A stretch of DNA of 64,000 nucleotides from Salinimicrobium sp. TH3 (GTDB lineage: Bacteria; Bacteroidota; Bacteroidia; Flavobacteriales; Flavobacteriaceae), in the NCBI RefSeq assembly GCF_026676115.1, contig NZ_JAPONB010000011.1, positions 57,040-121,039 of the forward strand. Reading direction: 5' to 3'. The stretch's first letter is position 1. Each line of letters begins with the position of its first letter. The position numbers and the translations under genes are program-made. The notes under the pieces were generated by a model that saw only the letters and a program-made list of their open reading frames with translations, searched no databases and had not been told where the DNA came from. Below are positions 45,618-53,989 of the stretch, in pieces.

Positions 45618-45858
45618 GATTCGAGAATCAGGATTGAAAAGCAAGTTGTTCATTGATAGCGAAGCTTTTACGGAGCGAAGGATCTTTTAATTTTCATCAC
45701 ATTATATGTGAACTGAATGAGATCTCTCGTCGCACTTTCTTTGGCAAAACTAACTACTCTGTCGAGATGACAAAAGAATACGCAACTGGCAACCCGCAAC
45801 CCCGGAACCTGCAACAATCTTGACGCAGAACCCGTAACTCGTAACCTCTTGACTCTTG
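45615..45858. repeat. heptad units and dispersed-repeat sequence between the MazG-like and Gmad2 genes
   Basis: AGGATTC, GAGAATC, AGGATTG start at the stop codon (45616-45636). The middle (about 45700-45775) resembles a dispersed flavobacterial sequence (GAGATCTCTCG ... GTCGAGATGAC). Then GCAACTG, GCAACCC, GCAACCC, CGGAACCT, GCAACAA (45782-45817) and weaker GTAACTC-type units follow. No gene. Confidence 0.75.
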
Positions 45859-45884
45859 TTGCTCATTTTTACTACCTTGTTAGT

Positions 45885-46892
45885 ATGAGAGCACTTATTT
45901 TTCTACTACTCGGTTTAATTATTATTTCCTGTCGAAATTCAGGTGAAAGTGAACAGCGGGATGAATCACCTAAACCGCAGCCGGAATCCTCCAAAAACTC
46001 TGCGTCATACACTTCTGCAAAATGGCATTTTTCAGCAGAAATTCCACAGGGGTTTGAGATTTTTGAAGGAGAACTTCCCGGCGAAGCACCTGTTATAAAT
46101 TTCTACGACAGCAGCATTGAGAAGCAGCCTCCTTTTGGTATCCACAATGATGCTTCCATGGCATATATCACCGTGTTACCAAAAGGTTTTGGAGTTGATG
46201 GTCCCGGTGGCCCACGAAAATCAATTCAAGATTGGGATGAAGATCTGCCTTTGTCATTCAACCTCGATCGCCAGAATTCTTATGTTTATTTGATGGAGAA
46301 CGGGCAACCCTGGGCAGCGGCGCTTCGCTTTCAATCGCCTCCTCCAGGTTGGAAGGAGTATGGCGGAATTTATATTTTCTACCAGGTAGATAATTTTAGA
46401 GCCGAATGCTTCAGCAGTAATACGGGAGAGGAGATCCCAATGGATCAATGCAATCCCATGGAAGGTGATGCCATGAAGTTTTACGGGGATGTTTCCGAAG
46501 AAAAAAAGACCACCCTAAATGCCATTTTAGAGAGCTTATATTTTATAGATCCTAGCCGGGAACGTGAAGAAACAAGAGATCTTATAAAAGTTGAAATGCC
46601 TCAGGAAAATGCAACTGTAAGTTCTCCCCTGGAAATTAAAGGAGAGGCAAAAGGCTATTGGTTCTTTGAGGCTACTGCACCTGTAAGGCTGGTAACCGGA
46701 AGTGGAAAAGTACTCGCAGAAAAATATATAGAAGCACAAGGGGAGTGGATGACCGAAGACTGGGTGCCGTTTAAGGGCAAAATTGAATTTGATACAAAAG
46801 AAAAGCGCGGCTATTTGATATTTAGCCGCGCCAATGCTTCAGGAAAACCGGAGCATGACAGGATGCTTCGAATTCCGGTGATATTTGATTAG
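45885..46892 (+). CDS. lipoprotein with C-terminal Gmad2 immunoglobulin-like domain
   Basis: 335 aa from ATG 45885, which opens lipoprotein signal MRALIFLLLGLIIISC. The linker is rich in Ser, Pro and Gln. A middle domain of unknown type (FSAEIPQGFEIFEGELPGE...) has two Cys. The C-terminal 90 residues (IKVEMPQENATVSSPLEIKGEA, ending GKPEHDRMLRIPVIFD) fit the Gmad2 domain found in spore-germination and envelope proteins. The role is presumably at the cell envelope. The stop overlaps the convergent ilvE stop by 4 bp. Confidence 0.78.
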   Translation: MRALIFLLLGLIIISCRNSGESEQRDESPKPQPESSKNSASYTSAKWHFSAEIPQGFEIFEGELPGEAPVINFYDSSIEKQPPFGIHNDASMAYITVLPKGFGVDGPGGPRKSIQDWDEDLPLSFNLDRQNSYVYLMENGQPWAAALRFQSPPPGWKEYGGIYIFYQVDNFRAECFSSNTGEEIPMDQCNPMEGDAMKFYGDVSEEKKTTLNAILESLYFIDPSREREETRDLIKVEMPQENATVSSPLEIKGEAKGYWFFEATAPVRLVTGSGKVLAEKYIEAQGEWMTEDWVPFKGKIEFDTKEKRGYLIFSRANASGKPEHDRMLRIPVIFD

Positions 46893-47962
46893 TTACTTTT
46901 TACAAGATATCTCCAGCCAAATTTGTCTTCGGCTTTGTTGTATTGAATTTCCATTAACTTCTTCTTGAAAAAGGAAGCGTAAGAATCTTCAAGTTGTGGC
47001 AGTTCATATTTTTTACCTTTGTTTCCAAATCCCTTTACAGGATTAATAGTCGCAGCAGTACCCGAACCAAAGATCTCCTTTAATTCTCCTTTTTCGGCAG
47101 CTTCAACAATTTCGGAAACTTTAATCCTCCTTACTTCAGCTTCAATTCCAAATTCTTCGGCAAGGGTAAGCACACTTTTACGTGTTACTCCATCAAGGAT
47201 ACGGTCGCTGGTTGGGGCTGTGAGAAGTTTGTCTCCAACCCTAAAGAAGATATTCATGGTTCCTGCTTCTTCGAGGTACTCATGTGAATTGGCATCTGTC
47301 CAGACGATTTGCTGGTAACCTTCTTCCTTAGCCAGATTAGTTGGATAGAACTGGGCGCCGTAGTTACCGGCAGCTTTTGCATATCCCACACCACCATCGG
47401 CAGCACGACTAAACTTATCTGCAAAGAACACCCGCACGTCGCCGCTGTAATAAGCCTTGGCAGGAGAACAGATGATCATGAATTTATATTTTTTTGAAGG
47501 CGATGCCGAGACTCCTGTCTCTGTAGCAATAACAAAAGGACGTATGTAAAGTGAAGTTCCAAAGCCTTTTTTCACCCAGTCGCGATCAAGATCGATAAGA
47601 GTTTCAAGTCCTTCTAAAAATAGATCTTCAGGAAACTCGGGTATTGCAAGTCTTTTTGAAGATTTATTGAAGCGCTGGATATTTTCCATGGGACGAAAAA
47701 GCCACACCTGGTCCTCGTCATCTTTGAAAGCTTTCATCCCTTCAAAAATAGCCTGCCCGTAATGGAAAACTTTTGCTGATGGATCTAACTGTATGGGACC
47801 ATAAGGTTTTATAACAGGATTTTGCCATTGCCCATCGATATAATCACATTCCATCATATGATCTGTGAAGACATTACCGAATACCAAATTGTCAAAATCA
47901 ACCGAATCGATCTTAGAAGTTTTAGCTTCAACTACATCGATTGCGAGAGGTAAGTTTTTCAT
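46889..47962 (-). CDS. ilvE: branched-chain-amino-acid aminotransferase
   Basis: 357 aa, class IV PLP aminotransferase. Exchanges amino groups between leucine, isoleucine or valine and 2-oxoglutarate. The PLP Lys lies in GYAKAAGNYGAQ-like segment; EAGTMNIFF and GSGTAATINPV bind the cofactor phosphate. Usual Bacteroidetes length. TAAATTTG on the minus strand at 47979-47986 gives a promoter 17 nt upstream. Confidence 0.95.
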   Translation of the reverse strand: MKNLPLAIDVVEAKTSKIDSVDFDNLVFGNVFTDHMMECDYIDGQWQNPVIKPYGPIQLDPSAKVFHYGQAIFEGMKAFKDDEDQVWLFRPMENIQRFNKSSKRLAIPEFPEDLFLEGLETLIDLDRDWVKKGFGTSLYIRPFVIATETGVSASPSKKYKFMIICSPAKAYYSGDVRVFFADKFSRAADGGVGYAKAAGNYGAQFYPTNLAKEEGYQQIVWTDANSHEYLEEAGTMNIFFRVGDKLLTAPTSDRILDGVTRKSVLTLAEEFGIEAEVRRIKVSEIVEAAEKGELKEIFGSGTAATINPVKGFGNKGKKYELPQLEDSYASFFKKKLMEIQYNKAEDKFGWRYLVKSN

Positions 47963-48068
47963 GCTTATATATTTGTTGCAAATTTACCTAAATTAATACA
48001 GCTTCTAAAGGTGGGATTTAACTAATTTTCTCTTAATTTGAATTTTTCAAACCTTTAACAGGAACATA

Positions 48069-48560
48069 ATGAAAAATATTAGATTTATACTGCTGTTAGC
48101 TTCCATAATGACAACTTTTTCGGGTTTTTCTCAGCAAAAAAATTCGGGTAAAAATGACGCTTATTTTTCTGTGGGAGAGGAAGTTGAGGTCTCCAATATT
48201 CTTTCTGCTCACCACATGCAGGAGCGCTATAAAAACCTGAAGCCGGGGGACACTTTAAGCGTCACTTTTAGAGCAGATGTAGCTTCTGTTTGCAAGAACA
48301 AAGGTTGCTGGATGAAAGTCGCTCTGGAAGATGGAAACGAGGTGATGGTTAAATTTAAAGACTATGCTTTTTTTGTTCCTAAAGATATTGAAAACAAGGA
48401 AGTTATTATGGAAGGAAAGGCTTATGTGACCGAAATGTCTGTGGAAGATCAACAGCATTATGCCGAGGATGCAGGAAAATCTGAAGAGGAGGTTAGCTCC
48501 ATTATTTCGCCAGCTGTTACCCTTTCTTTTTTGGCAGATGGGGTGAAGATCAAAAAATAG
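48069..48560 (+). CDS. DUF4920 exported protein
   Basis: 163 aa. Signal peptide MKNIRFILLLASIMTTFSGFSQ. The core FRADVASVCKNKGCWMKV with two Cys is typical of DUF4920, which is found mainly in Bacteroidetes and has no known function. An OB-like fold with possible metal or thiol chemistry is plausible. The next gene, mnmD, begins 3 nt later, so they form a transcription unit. Confidence 0.88.
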   Translation: MKNIRFILLLASIMTTFSGFSQQKNSGKNDAYFSVGEEVEVSNILSAHHMQERYKNLKPGDTLSVTFRADVASVCKNKGCWMKVALEDGNEVMVKFKDYAFFVPKDIENKEVIMEGKAYVTEMSVEDQQHYAEDAGKSEEEVSSIISPAVTLSFLADGVKIKK

Positions 48561-48563
48561 GTT

Positions 48564-49238
48564 TTGAAACGGGAAATTATTAAAACCGGGGACGGTTCTG
48601 CCACTATTTTCATTCCCGAGTGGAATGAGCACTATCATTCTAAACATGGAGCCCTACAGGAGGCGCTGCATGTTTTTATAAAAACTGGATTTTTTCATTT
48701 TCTAGAAAAAAACAAATCCACTCAGCTGTCAATTCTTGAAATTGGATTTGGCACGGGTCTAAATGCCCTTCTTACCTTTTTTGAAGCTGAAAGGAATAAG
48801 GTGAATGTAAATTATACCGGCGTGGAAGCTTACCCGGTTTCTACAGAAGAACTTTCGGCCCTGGATTATGCAGAAGTTGTTTCAGAAAAGAATGCTGCCG
48901 AAGTTTTTAAAAAGTTACATGAGACCAACTGGGAGAGAAGGAATGAAATTTCCCCATTTTTCAACCTTCAGAAGGAGAAGAAATTTTTTAGTGATATTTC
49001 AGAAATTGAAGAATTTGACCTCATATTCTTTGATGCATTTGGTCCCCGGGTACAACCGGAGTTGTGGAGCGAAGAAGTCTTTAGAAATATGTACAGGACT
49101 TTAAAAGAAAATGGAGTTCTGGTAACCTATTCGGCCAAAGGTGATGTGAGAAGGGCGATGCAGGCTGCAGGCTTTGCCGTGGAAAGATTACCCGGGCCAC
49201 CGGGAAAACGGGAAATGTTGCGGGCGACAAAAATTTGA
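48564..49238 (+). CDS. mnmD: tRNA (mnm5s2U34)-methyltransferase
   Basis: 224 aa. SAM-dependent methyltransferase that finishes mnm5s2U at the tRNA wobble base, equivalent to the methyltransferase half of MnmC. SAM site SILEIGFGTGLNALL; catalytic-region FFDAFGPRVQPELW; C-terminal RLPGPPGKREMLRA. The start is a TTG at 48564: homologues begin MKREI, and no ATG exists before residue 170. It starts 3 nt after the DUF4920 stop, so coupling with that gene can explain the weak start. Confidence 0.9.
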   Translation: MKREIIKTGDGSATIFIPEWNEHYHSKHGALQEALHVFIKTGFFHFLEKNKSTQLSILEIGFGTGLNALLTFFEAERNKVNVNYTGVEAYPVSTEELSALDYAEVVSEKNAAEVFKKLHETNWERRNEISPFFNLQKEKKFFSDISEIEEFDLIFFDAFGPRVQPELWSEEVFRNMYRTLKENGVLVTYSAKGDVRRAMQAAGFAVERLPGPPGKREMLRATKI

Positions 49239-49302
49239 CCTTGTTAAACCTTTGGTAAACCGGCACGTACTCCCGTTTATATCCATTAAATTAAAAATAA
49301 AA

Positions 49303-50220
49303 ATGCGTATTCTCATCACCGGAGCCACCGGCCTGATAGGTTCCGAAATTACACGTCAATGTCATGAACAGGGAATAAAAGTAAATTTCCTCACCACAAG
49401 TAAGGGCAAAATTGAAAAAAGCGAAACTTACCGCGGTTACTACTGGAATCCTTCTTCGGGAGAGATTGATTTAAAATGCCTTGAAGGGGTTGGCGCTATT
49501 ATTAACCTGGCAGGTGCAAGTGTTTTTCAACCCTGGACAGATTCGAACAAGAAAAAGATTCTTAATAGCCGGATAGAATCTTTAAATCTCCTGTACAAAA
49601 CTCTGGAGAAAAATGATCATGAGGTGGGACAATTGGTTTCGGCCAGTGCTATAGGGATCTATCCCAGCTCCAGGAGTAAGATGTATGAGGAAGATGATTA
49701 CGTAGTGGCAGATGACTTCCTGGGAGAGGTTTCTGAAAAATGGGAAGCTGCCGCCGACAAATTCGAAGATCTAAAGCTTCGGGTTGCAAAAGTGCGCATT
49801 GGGATTGTACTGTCGGCAGATGGCGGAGCATTACCGCAGATCATGAAACCTGTAAAATTTAATTTAGGAGCACCTCTGGGTTCCGGGAAGCAGTGGCAAT
49901 CCTGGATACATGTTCGGGATTTGGCAAGGATTTTTCTTTATATTATTTCCAATGGTCTCACCGGGGTATATAATGGCGTAGCACCAAATCCTGCAACCAA
50001 TGAGGAACTCACCAAAGAAGTCGCATACGCGCTTGATAAAAAACTCTGGCTTCCAAAAGTTCCCGGGCTGGCATTGAAGGCCGTAATGGGAGAAATGTCC
50101 AGTGTTGTGCTGGGAAGTCAATTAGTGAGCAGCGGGAAAATCCAGGATGAAGGTTTTGATTTTCATTATGTGAATTTAAGACCTGCAATCCAGGATTTAT
50201 TAAACAAAAAAACCGGCTAA
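49303..50220 (+). CDS. TIGR01777 family SDR-like nucleoside-diphosphate-sugar epimerase homologue
   Basis: 305 aa from ATG 49303. The Rossmann NAD(P) motif is ITGATGLIGSEI at the very start, which settles the start choice. SASAIGIYPSS carries the YxxxK-like region (the Lys is not obvious). C-terminal YNGVAPNPATNEEL is typical for YfcH-like proteins (TIGR01777). Function unknown; sometimes linked to cell-division effects. The hairpin at its end overlaps the stop. Confidence 0.88.
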   Translation: MRILITGATGLIGSEITRQCHEQGIKVNFLTTSKGKIEKSETYRGYYWNPSSGEIDLKCLEGVGAIINLAGASVFQPWTDSNKKKILNSRIESLNLLYKTLEKNDHEVGQLVSASAIGIYPSSRSKMYEEDDYVVADDFLGEVSEKWEAAADKFEDLKLRVAKVRIGIVLSADGGALPQIMKPVKFNLGAPLGSGKQWQSWIHVRDLARIFLYIISNGLTGVYNGVAPNPATNEELTKEVAYALDKKLWLPKVPGLALKAVMGEMSSVVLGSQLVSSGKIQDEGFDFHYVNLRPAIQDLLNKKTG

Positions 50221-50237
50221 TATATAGCCGGTTTTTT
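50206..50237. terminator. bidirectional terminator between TIGR01777 and YceI genes
   Basis: CCGGCTA/TAGCCGG extended by A6/T6, 5-nt loop; it includes the stop codon of the plus-strand gene and lies 20 bp from the stop of YceI. Confidence 0.88.
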
Positions 50238-50257
50238 GTCATTTTTGGAGAGAAGAA

Positions 50258-50938
50258 TTATTCTGTTCTTCTTGCGGTAACGTTAATAGTTAACTCCATT
50301 TCATCACTAATGAAATTATCTCCAAGGTTATCAAATACAGATTTAGATCCATAATTCACTCCCCAGTCTGTCCTGTCAATAGTGAAAGTTTCACTCTCAA
50401 GAGTGATGGTTTCTCCATCAAGATTTGAAGTTACCGGGAACTGGATATTTTTGGTTTCTTCTTTAAGAGTAAGATTTCCCTGCAACATTTTCTTTCCATT
50501 CTCTTCAATCACTCCCGTGATCTCGAAAGTGGCAGTTGGAAATTTCTTTACATTAAAGAAGTCTGTTTCTTTTCCTTCAACAGTTCCTTTAAGGTGATTT
50601 TCAAGACTTGTTTTATCTTTTGGGTCTATTCCTTCATCTGTCACGTTAATAGAATTCATATCTATTACAACACGGCCGCTGGTGATCTCTTCCATGGTAG
50701 CCATTAAAGTTCCATCCTGTATATTGATGGTTCCCTGGTGTTCCCCGGTAGGTTTGGTACCTCTCCATTCAATGGTAGATTGAGTTGTATCAATCTCATA
50801 GGTCATAGCCTCCTCCCCGGCAACTGCCGCTTGCTGGGCCTCTCCCGGTTCAACTTTATTTTCTTTATCGTTTTTGCAGGCAACGCTTCCAAAGGTAATT
50901 CCTGCTACCAGTACAAAATTTAATACTCTTTTTTTCAT
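50258..50938 (-). CDS. YceI family lipoprotein
   Basis: 226 aa. Lipobox SVAC (Cys21) after MKKRVLNFVLVAGITFG. The YceI lipocalin-like domain spans about 45-226: YEIDTTQSTIEWRGTKPTGEHQG at the start, TDWGVNYGSK near the end. YceI proteins bind isoprenoid-like lipids in the periplasm. Lipid anchoring is common in this phylum. Confidence 0.93.
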   Translation of the reverse strand: MKKRVLNFVLVAGITFGSVACKNDKENKVEPGEAQQAAVAGEEAMTYEIDTTQSTIEWRGTKPTGEHQGTINIQDGTLMATMEEITSGRVVIDMNSINVTDEGIDPKDKTSLENHLKGTVEGKETDFFNVKKFPTATFEITGVIEENGKKMLQGNLTLKEETKNIQFPVTSNLDGETITLESETFTIDRTDWGVNYGSKSVFDNLGDNFISDEMELTINVTARRTE

Positions 50939-51043
50939 TATTCTCTAAATTAAATTAAGCTGGCAAAATTAAAATTTTAACAGTGGTTTTTTCCCAATAG
51001 AATATTAAAAGTTTCCCGTGACATTTTGGCATTTCAGGTTTCT

Positions 51044-51058
51044 TGGCAGTACTTTTGC
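51044..51058 (+). promoter_or_regulatory. sigma-54-type -24/-12 promoter before grpE
   Basis: TGGCA-N6-TTGC: TGGCAGTACTTTTGC with GG (51045-51046), exactly 10 nt, then GC (51057-51058). The expected start is about 51070, 20 nt before the grpE ATG. The same bases contain TACTTTTG (51050-51057), a TAnnTTTG element, with TTG at 51026-51028, so a housekeeping promoter may overlap it. Confidence 0.55.
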
Positions 51059-51089
51059 CAACTGTCTCACAGAATAAAATTTGTATCAC

Positions 51090-51683
51090 ATGAGCGATAA
51101 AGAACATAACTACGAGAATAACTCAGAAGACGAAAGTATAAAAGATCAGGTAGAGGAAATACTTGATGACGCAATAGAAGAAGCCGAAAGTAAAGATACC
51201 AATGAGGGGGACACTGCGCAGGAAGAGACTACTTCAGAAAAAGAGCAACTTAAAGCCGATTTGGAGAAGGAAAAGGATAAGTTCCTGCGATTATTCGCCG
51301 AGTTTGAAAATTACAAGCGCCGCACCAGCAAGGAGCGAATAGAGATGTTCAAAACTGCCAGCCAGGACGTCATTGTGGCAATGTTGCCAGTGCTGGATGA
51401 TTTTGATCGCGCTATTAATGAGATTAATAAAGCTAAAGACAAGGAATTGTTGAAAGGTGTAGAACTCATTAGCAATAAATTCAGGGAAACATTGCGTGCA
51501 AAAGGATTGGAACAAATGAAGGTAAAAGAAGGAGATACCTTCGATCCCGAGATCCATGAAGCAATTACGCAGATCCCTGCACCAAAAGATAAATTAAAAG
51601 GCAAGGTTGTTGACGTAGTGGAGAGAGGTTATAAACTTGGTGACCGCATCATACGTTATCCAAAGGTGGTGACCGGCAAGTAA
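51090..51683 (+). CDS. grpE: nucleotide exchange factor GrpE
   Basis: 197 aa from ATG 51090. Releases ADP from DnaK. The first 60 residues are a very acidic, disordered region; then a long helix (KDKFLRLFAEFENYKRRTSKE) and the beta domain with DPEIHEAI and VVERGYKLGDRIIRYPKV, the family signature. It is followed 29 bp later by dnaJ. dnaK itself is not here. Confidence 0.96.
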   Translation: MSDKEHNYENNSEDESIKDQVEEILDDAIEEAESKDTNEGDTAQEETTSEKEQLKADLEKEKDKFLRLFAEFENYKRRTSKERIEMFKTASQDVIVAMLPVLDDFDRAINEINKAKDKELLKGVELISNKFRETLRAKGLEQMKVKEGDTFDPEIHEAITQIPAPKDKLKGKVVDVVERGYKLGDRIIRYPKVVTGK

Positions 51684-51712
51684 CTTTTAATTTTGAGAAT
51701 TTTAAAAATATC

Positions 51713-52840
51713 ATGAAACAGGATTATTACGAAATATTAGGGATTAGCAAGAATGCGACCACAGCCGAGGTCAAAAAGGCGTACCGCAAGAAGGCCATAG
51801 AATATCACCCCGATAAGAACCCGGGAGATACTAAGGCAGAAGAGATGTTTAAGAAGGCTGCCGAGGCTTATGAAGTTCTAAGCAATGAAGACAAGCGGGC
51901 GAGATATGACCGTTTTGGTCACCAGGCTTTCGAAAATGGCGGCTTTGGCGGCGGTGGCGGAATGAACATGGATGATATTTTTAGCCAGTTTGGGGATATT
52001 TTTGGCGGTGCCTTTGGCGGCGGCGGAGGATTTTCGGGCTTTGGAGGCGGCTTTGGAGGCGGTGGCCAACGCAGGGTTAAAGGTAGTAACCTAAGAATTC
52101 GTGTAGCTCTTACCCTTGAAGAAATAGCCAATGGAGCAGAGAAGAAAATAAAAGTTAAGCGCAAGGTACAGGCGCCGGGAACTACCTATAAAACCTGTTC
52201 AACCTGTAATGGAACAGGACAGGTTACCAGAGTGACCAATACCATCCTGGGACGCATGCAAACAGCGACTCCATGTACCACATGTGGTGGAAGCGGACAG
52301 ATGATTGACCAACGTCCTGCCGATGCCGATGCCCAAGGTCTTGTAGTGAACGAGGAGACAGTCTCAATTAAAATTCCTGCGGGGGTAGTAGAAGGAATGC
52401 AGCTTAAAGTTTCGGGAAAAGGAAATGAAGCGCCTGGTAACGGAGTTCCGGGAGACCTGCTGGTAGCTATAGAAGAAAAAGAACATCCTGTCCTGCAACG
52501 GGAAGGAGATAACCTGCACTATGACCTTTACATAAGCCTTTCTGAAGCTGTTTTAGGAACCTCCAGAGAGATAGATACAGTATCTGGTAAGGTGCGCATA
52601 AAGATCGATGAAGGAGTACAATCTGGTAAGATCCTGCGCCTTCGTGGAAAGGGTATTCCCAACATTAATGGCTACGGAAGAGGAGATCTTTTGGTACACG
52701 TAAATGTATGGACGCCAAAAACTTTGAACAGGGAACAACGTGATTTCTTTGAACGTATGGCCAGCGATGAACACTTCCAGCCAAAACCGGAAAAATCGGA
52801 TAAATCATTTTTTGAAAAAGTTAAAGATATGTTTACATAA
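51713..52840 (+). CDS. dnaJ: chaperone DnaJ with a reduced zinc-finger region
   Basis: 375 aa. J domain (1-70) with the essential HPD in YHPDKNPGD; a glycine/phenylalanine linker (75-115) with FGGGGG runs; C-terminal substrate-binding and dimerisation domains. The zinc region has only two CxxCxGxG repeats, CSTCNGTG near 162-169 and CTTCGGSG near 188-195, where E. coli DnaJ has four. I recall this as usual in flavobacteria. Stimulates DnaK ATPase. Operon with grpE; terminator at 52928-52953. Confidence 0.95.
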   Translation: MKQDYYEILGISKNATTAEVKKAYRKKAIEYHPDKNPGDTKAEEMFKKAAEAYEVLSNEDKRARYDRFGHQAFENGGFGGGGGMNMDDIFSQFGDIFGGAFGGGGGFSGFGGGFGGGGQRRVKGSNLRIRVALTLEEIANGAEKKIKVKRKVQAPGTTYKTCSTCNGTGQVTRVTNTILGRMQTATPCTTCGGSGQMIDQRPADADAQGLVVNEETVSIKIPAGVVEGMQLKVSGKGNEAPGNGVPGDLLVAIEEKEHPVLQREGDNLHYDLYISLSEAVLGTSREIDTVSGKVRIKIDEGVQSGKILRLRGKGIPNINGYGRGDLLVHVNVWTPKTLNREQRDFFERMASDEHFQPKPEKSDKSFFEKVKDMFT

Positions 52841-52927
52841 TTTTTATTTGTTAAAAATTTTTACATATATTTGAACATCACTAATTCAGGTTAGTGGTAA
52901 ATTTTTCTTTTTCATAGCAATTTTTTT

Positions 52928-52953
52928 CCCATCCTTAAGTCATTAAGGGTGGG
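52928..52953 (+). terminator. intrinsic terminator of grpE-dnaJ
   Basis: CCCATCCTTAA, GTCA loop, TTAAGGGTGGG (one G-U pair), then TTTTGCTTTT. Confidence 0.82.
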
Positions 52954-53059
52954 TTTTGCTTTTAAGGGAATAAGGTATTGACAGCCTGCAGGATTCTTAA
53001 ATTCTTCCCAATGCCGTCATGGCTTTTTTTAAAACTATATCTTTATACAAACAACATTT

Positions 53060-53989
53060 ATGGATCACCTTCTGGTAGCAGAAAATGTTTCAAAACAATT
53101 CGGCGAATTTACTGCACTTAATGATGTCTCTCTTGAGATCCCAAGAGGTAGTATTTTTGGTCTTTTAGGACCTAATGGAGCCGGAAAAACTACCTTTATA
53201 AGGATCATTAATCAAATCACTCTACCCGATAAAGGAGGGATATTGCTGGATGGTCATGCTCTGCGGCCCGATGATATAAGACACATTGGTTATCTGCCCG
53301 AAGAGCGGGGGCTATATAAATCCATGAAAGTGGGGGAGCAGGCCTTGTATTTGGCACAATTAAAAGGATTGTCCAAAGCAGAAGCCAAAGAAAGGCTTAA
53401 ATACTGGTTTGAGCGCCTGCAAATAGAGGATTGGTGGGGAAAAAAGATCCAGGAGCTTTCAAAGGGAATGGCACAAAAGGTTCAATTTGTGGTAACTGTA
53501 TTACACCGTCCAAAATTATTGATCTTTGATGAACCTTTTAGCGGTTTTGACCCGGTGAACGCCAATCTCATCAAGGATGAGATCCTGCAACTTCGAAAGG
53601 AAGGTGCAACCATACTTTTTTCTACCCACCGCATGGAAAGTGTGGAAGAAATGTGTGATTACATGGCTTTGATCCACCGCGGAAACAAATTGCTCGATGG
53701 GGAAGTGACTGAAATAAAACGCCGTTACAAGTCCAATACCTATGAAGTGGGATTGATGGCTGCGAATCCTGAAGGTCTTCGAAAGGAACTGGAGGAGAGA
53801 TTCCGAATTTCTGATACCGAATTTAAGAGCATTAATGACGACCTGAAACTACAGATCCAGATAGGAGAAAAATCCTCTCCCAATGACCTGCTTACTTTCC
53901 TAACCTCCCGGGCAGAGGTAAACCATTTCGTGGAGGTGATCCCTTCTGTAAATGATATTTTCATAAAAACTGTGACCACCAATGCGTAA
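53060..53989 (+). CDS. ABC transporter ATP-binding protein, NatA-like
   Basis: 309 aa. Walker A GPNGAGKTT, signature LSKGMAQK (variant of LSGGQ), Walker B LLIFDEPFSGFD and the switch His in STHRM. The C-terminal 80 residues are the accessory domain of export-type ATPases related to sodium extrusion NatA. Pairs with the permease gene that overlaps its end by 8 bp. The substrate is unknown. Confidence 0.93.
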   Translation: MDHLLVAENVSKQFGEFTALNDVSLEIPRGSIFGLLGPNGAGKTTFIRIINQITLPDKGGILLDGHALRPDDIRHIGYLPEERGLYKSMKVGEQALYLAQLKGLSKAEAKERLKYWFERLQIEDWWGKKIQELSKGMAQKVQFVVTVLHRPKLLIFDEPFSGFDPVNANLIKDEILQLRKEGATILFSTHRMESVEEMCDYMALIHRGNKLLDGEVTEIKRRYKSNTYEVGLMAANPEGLRKELEERFRISDTEFKSINDDLKLQIQIGEKSSPNDLLTFLTSRAEVNHFVEVIPSVNDIFIKTVTTNA

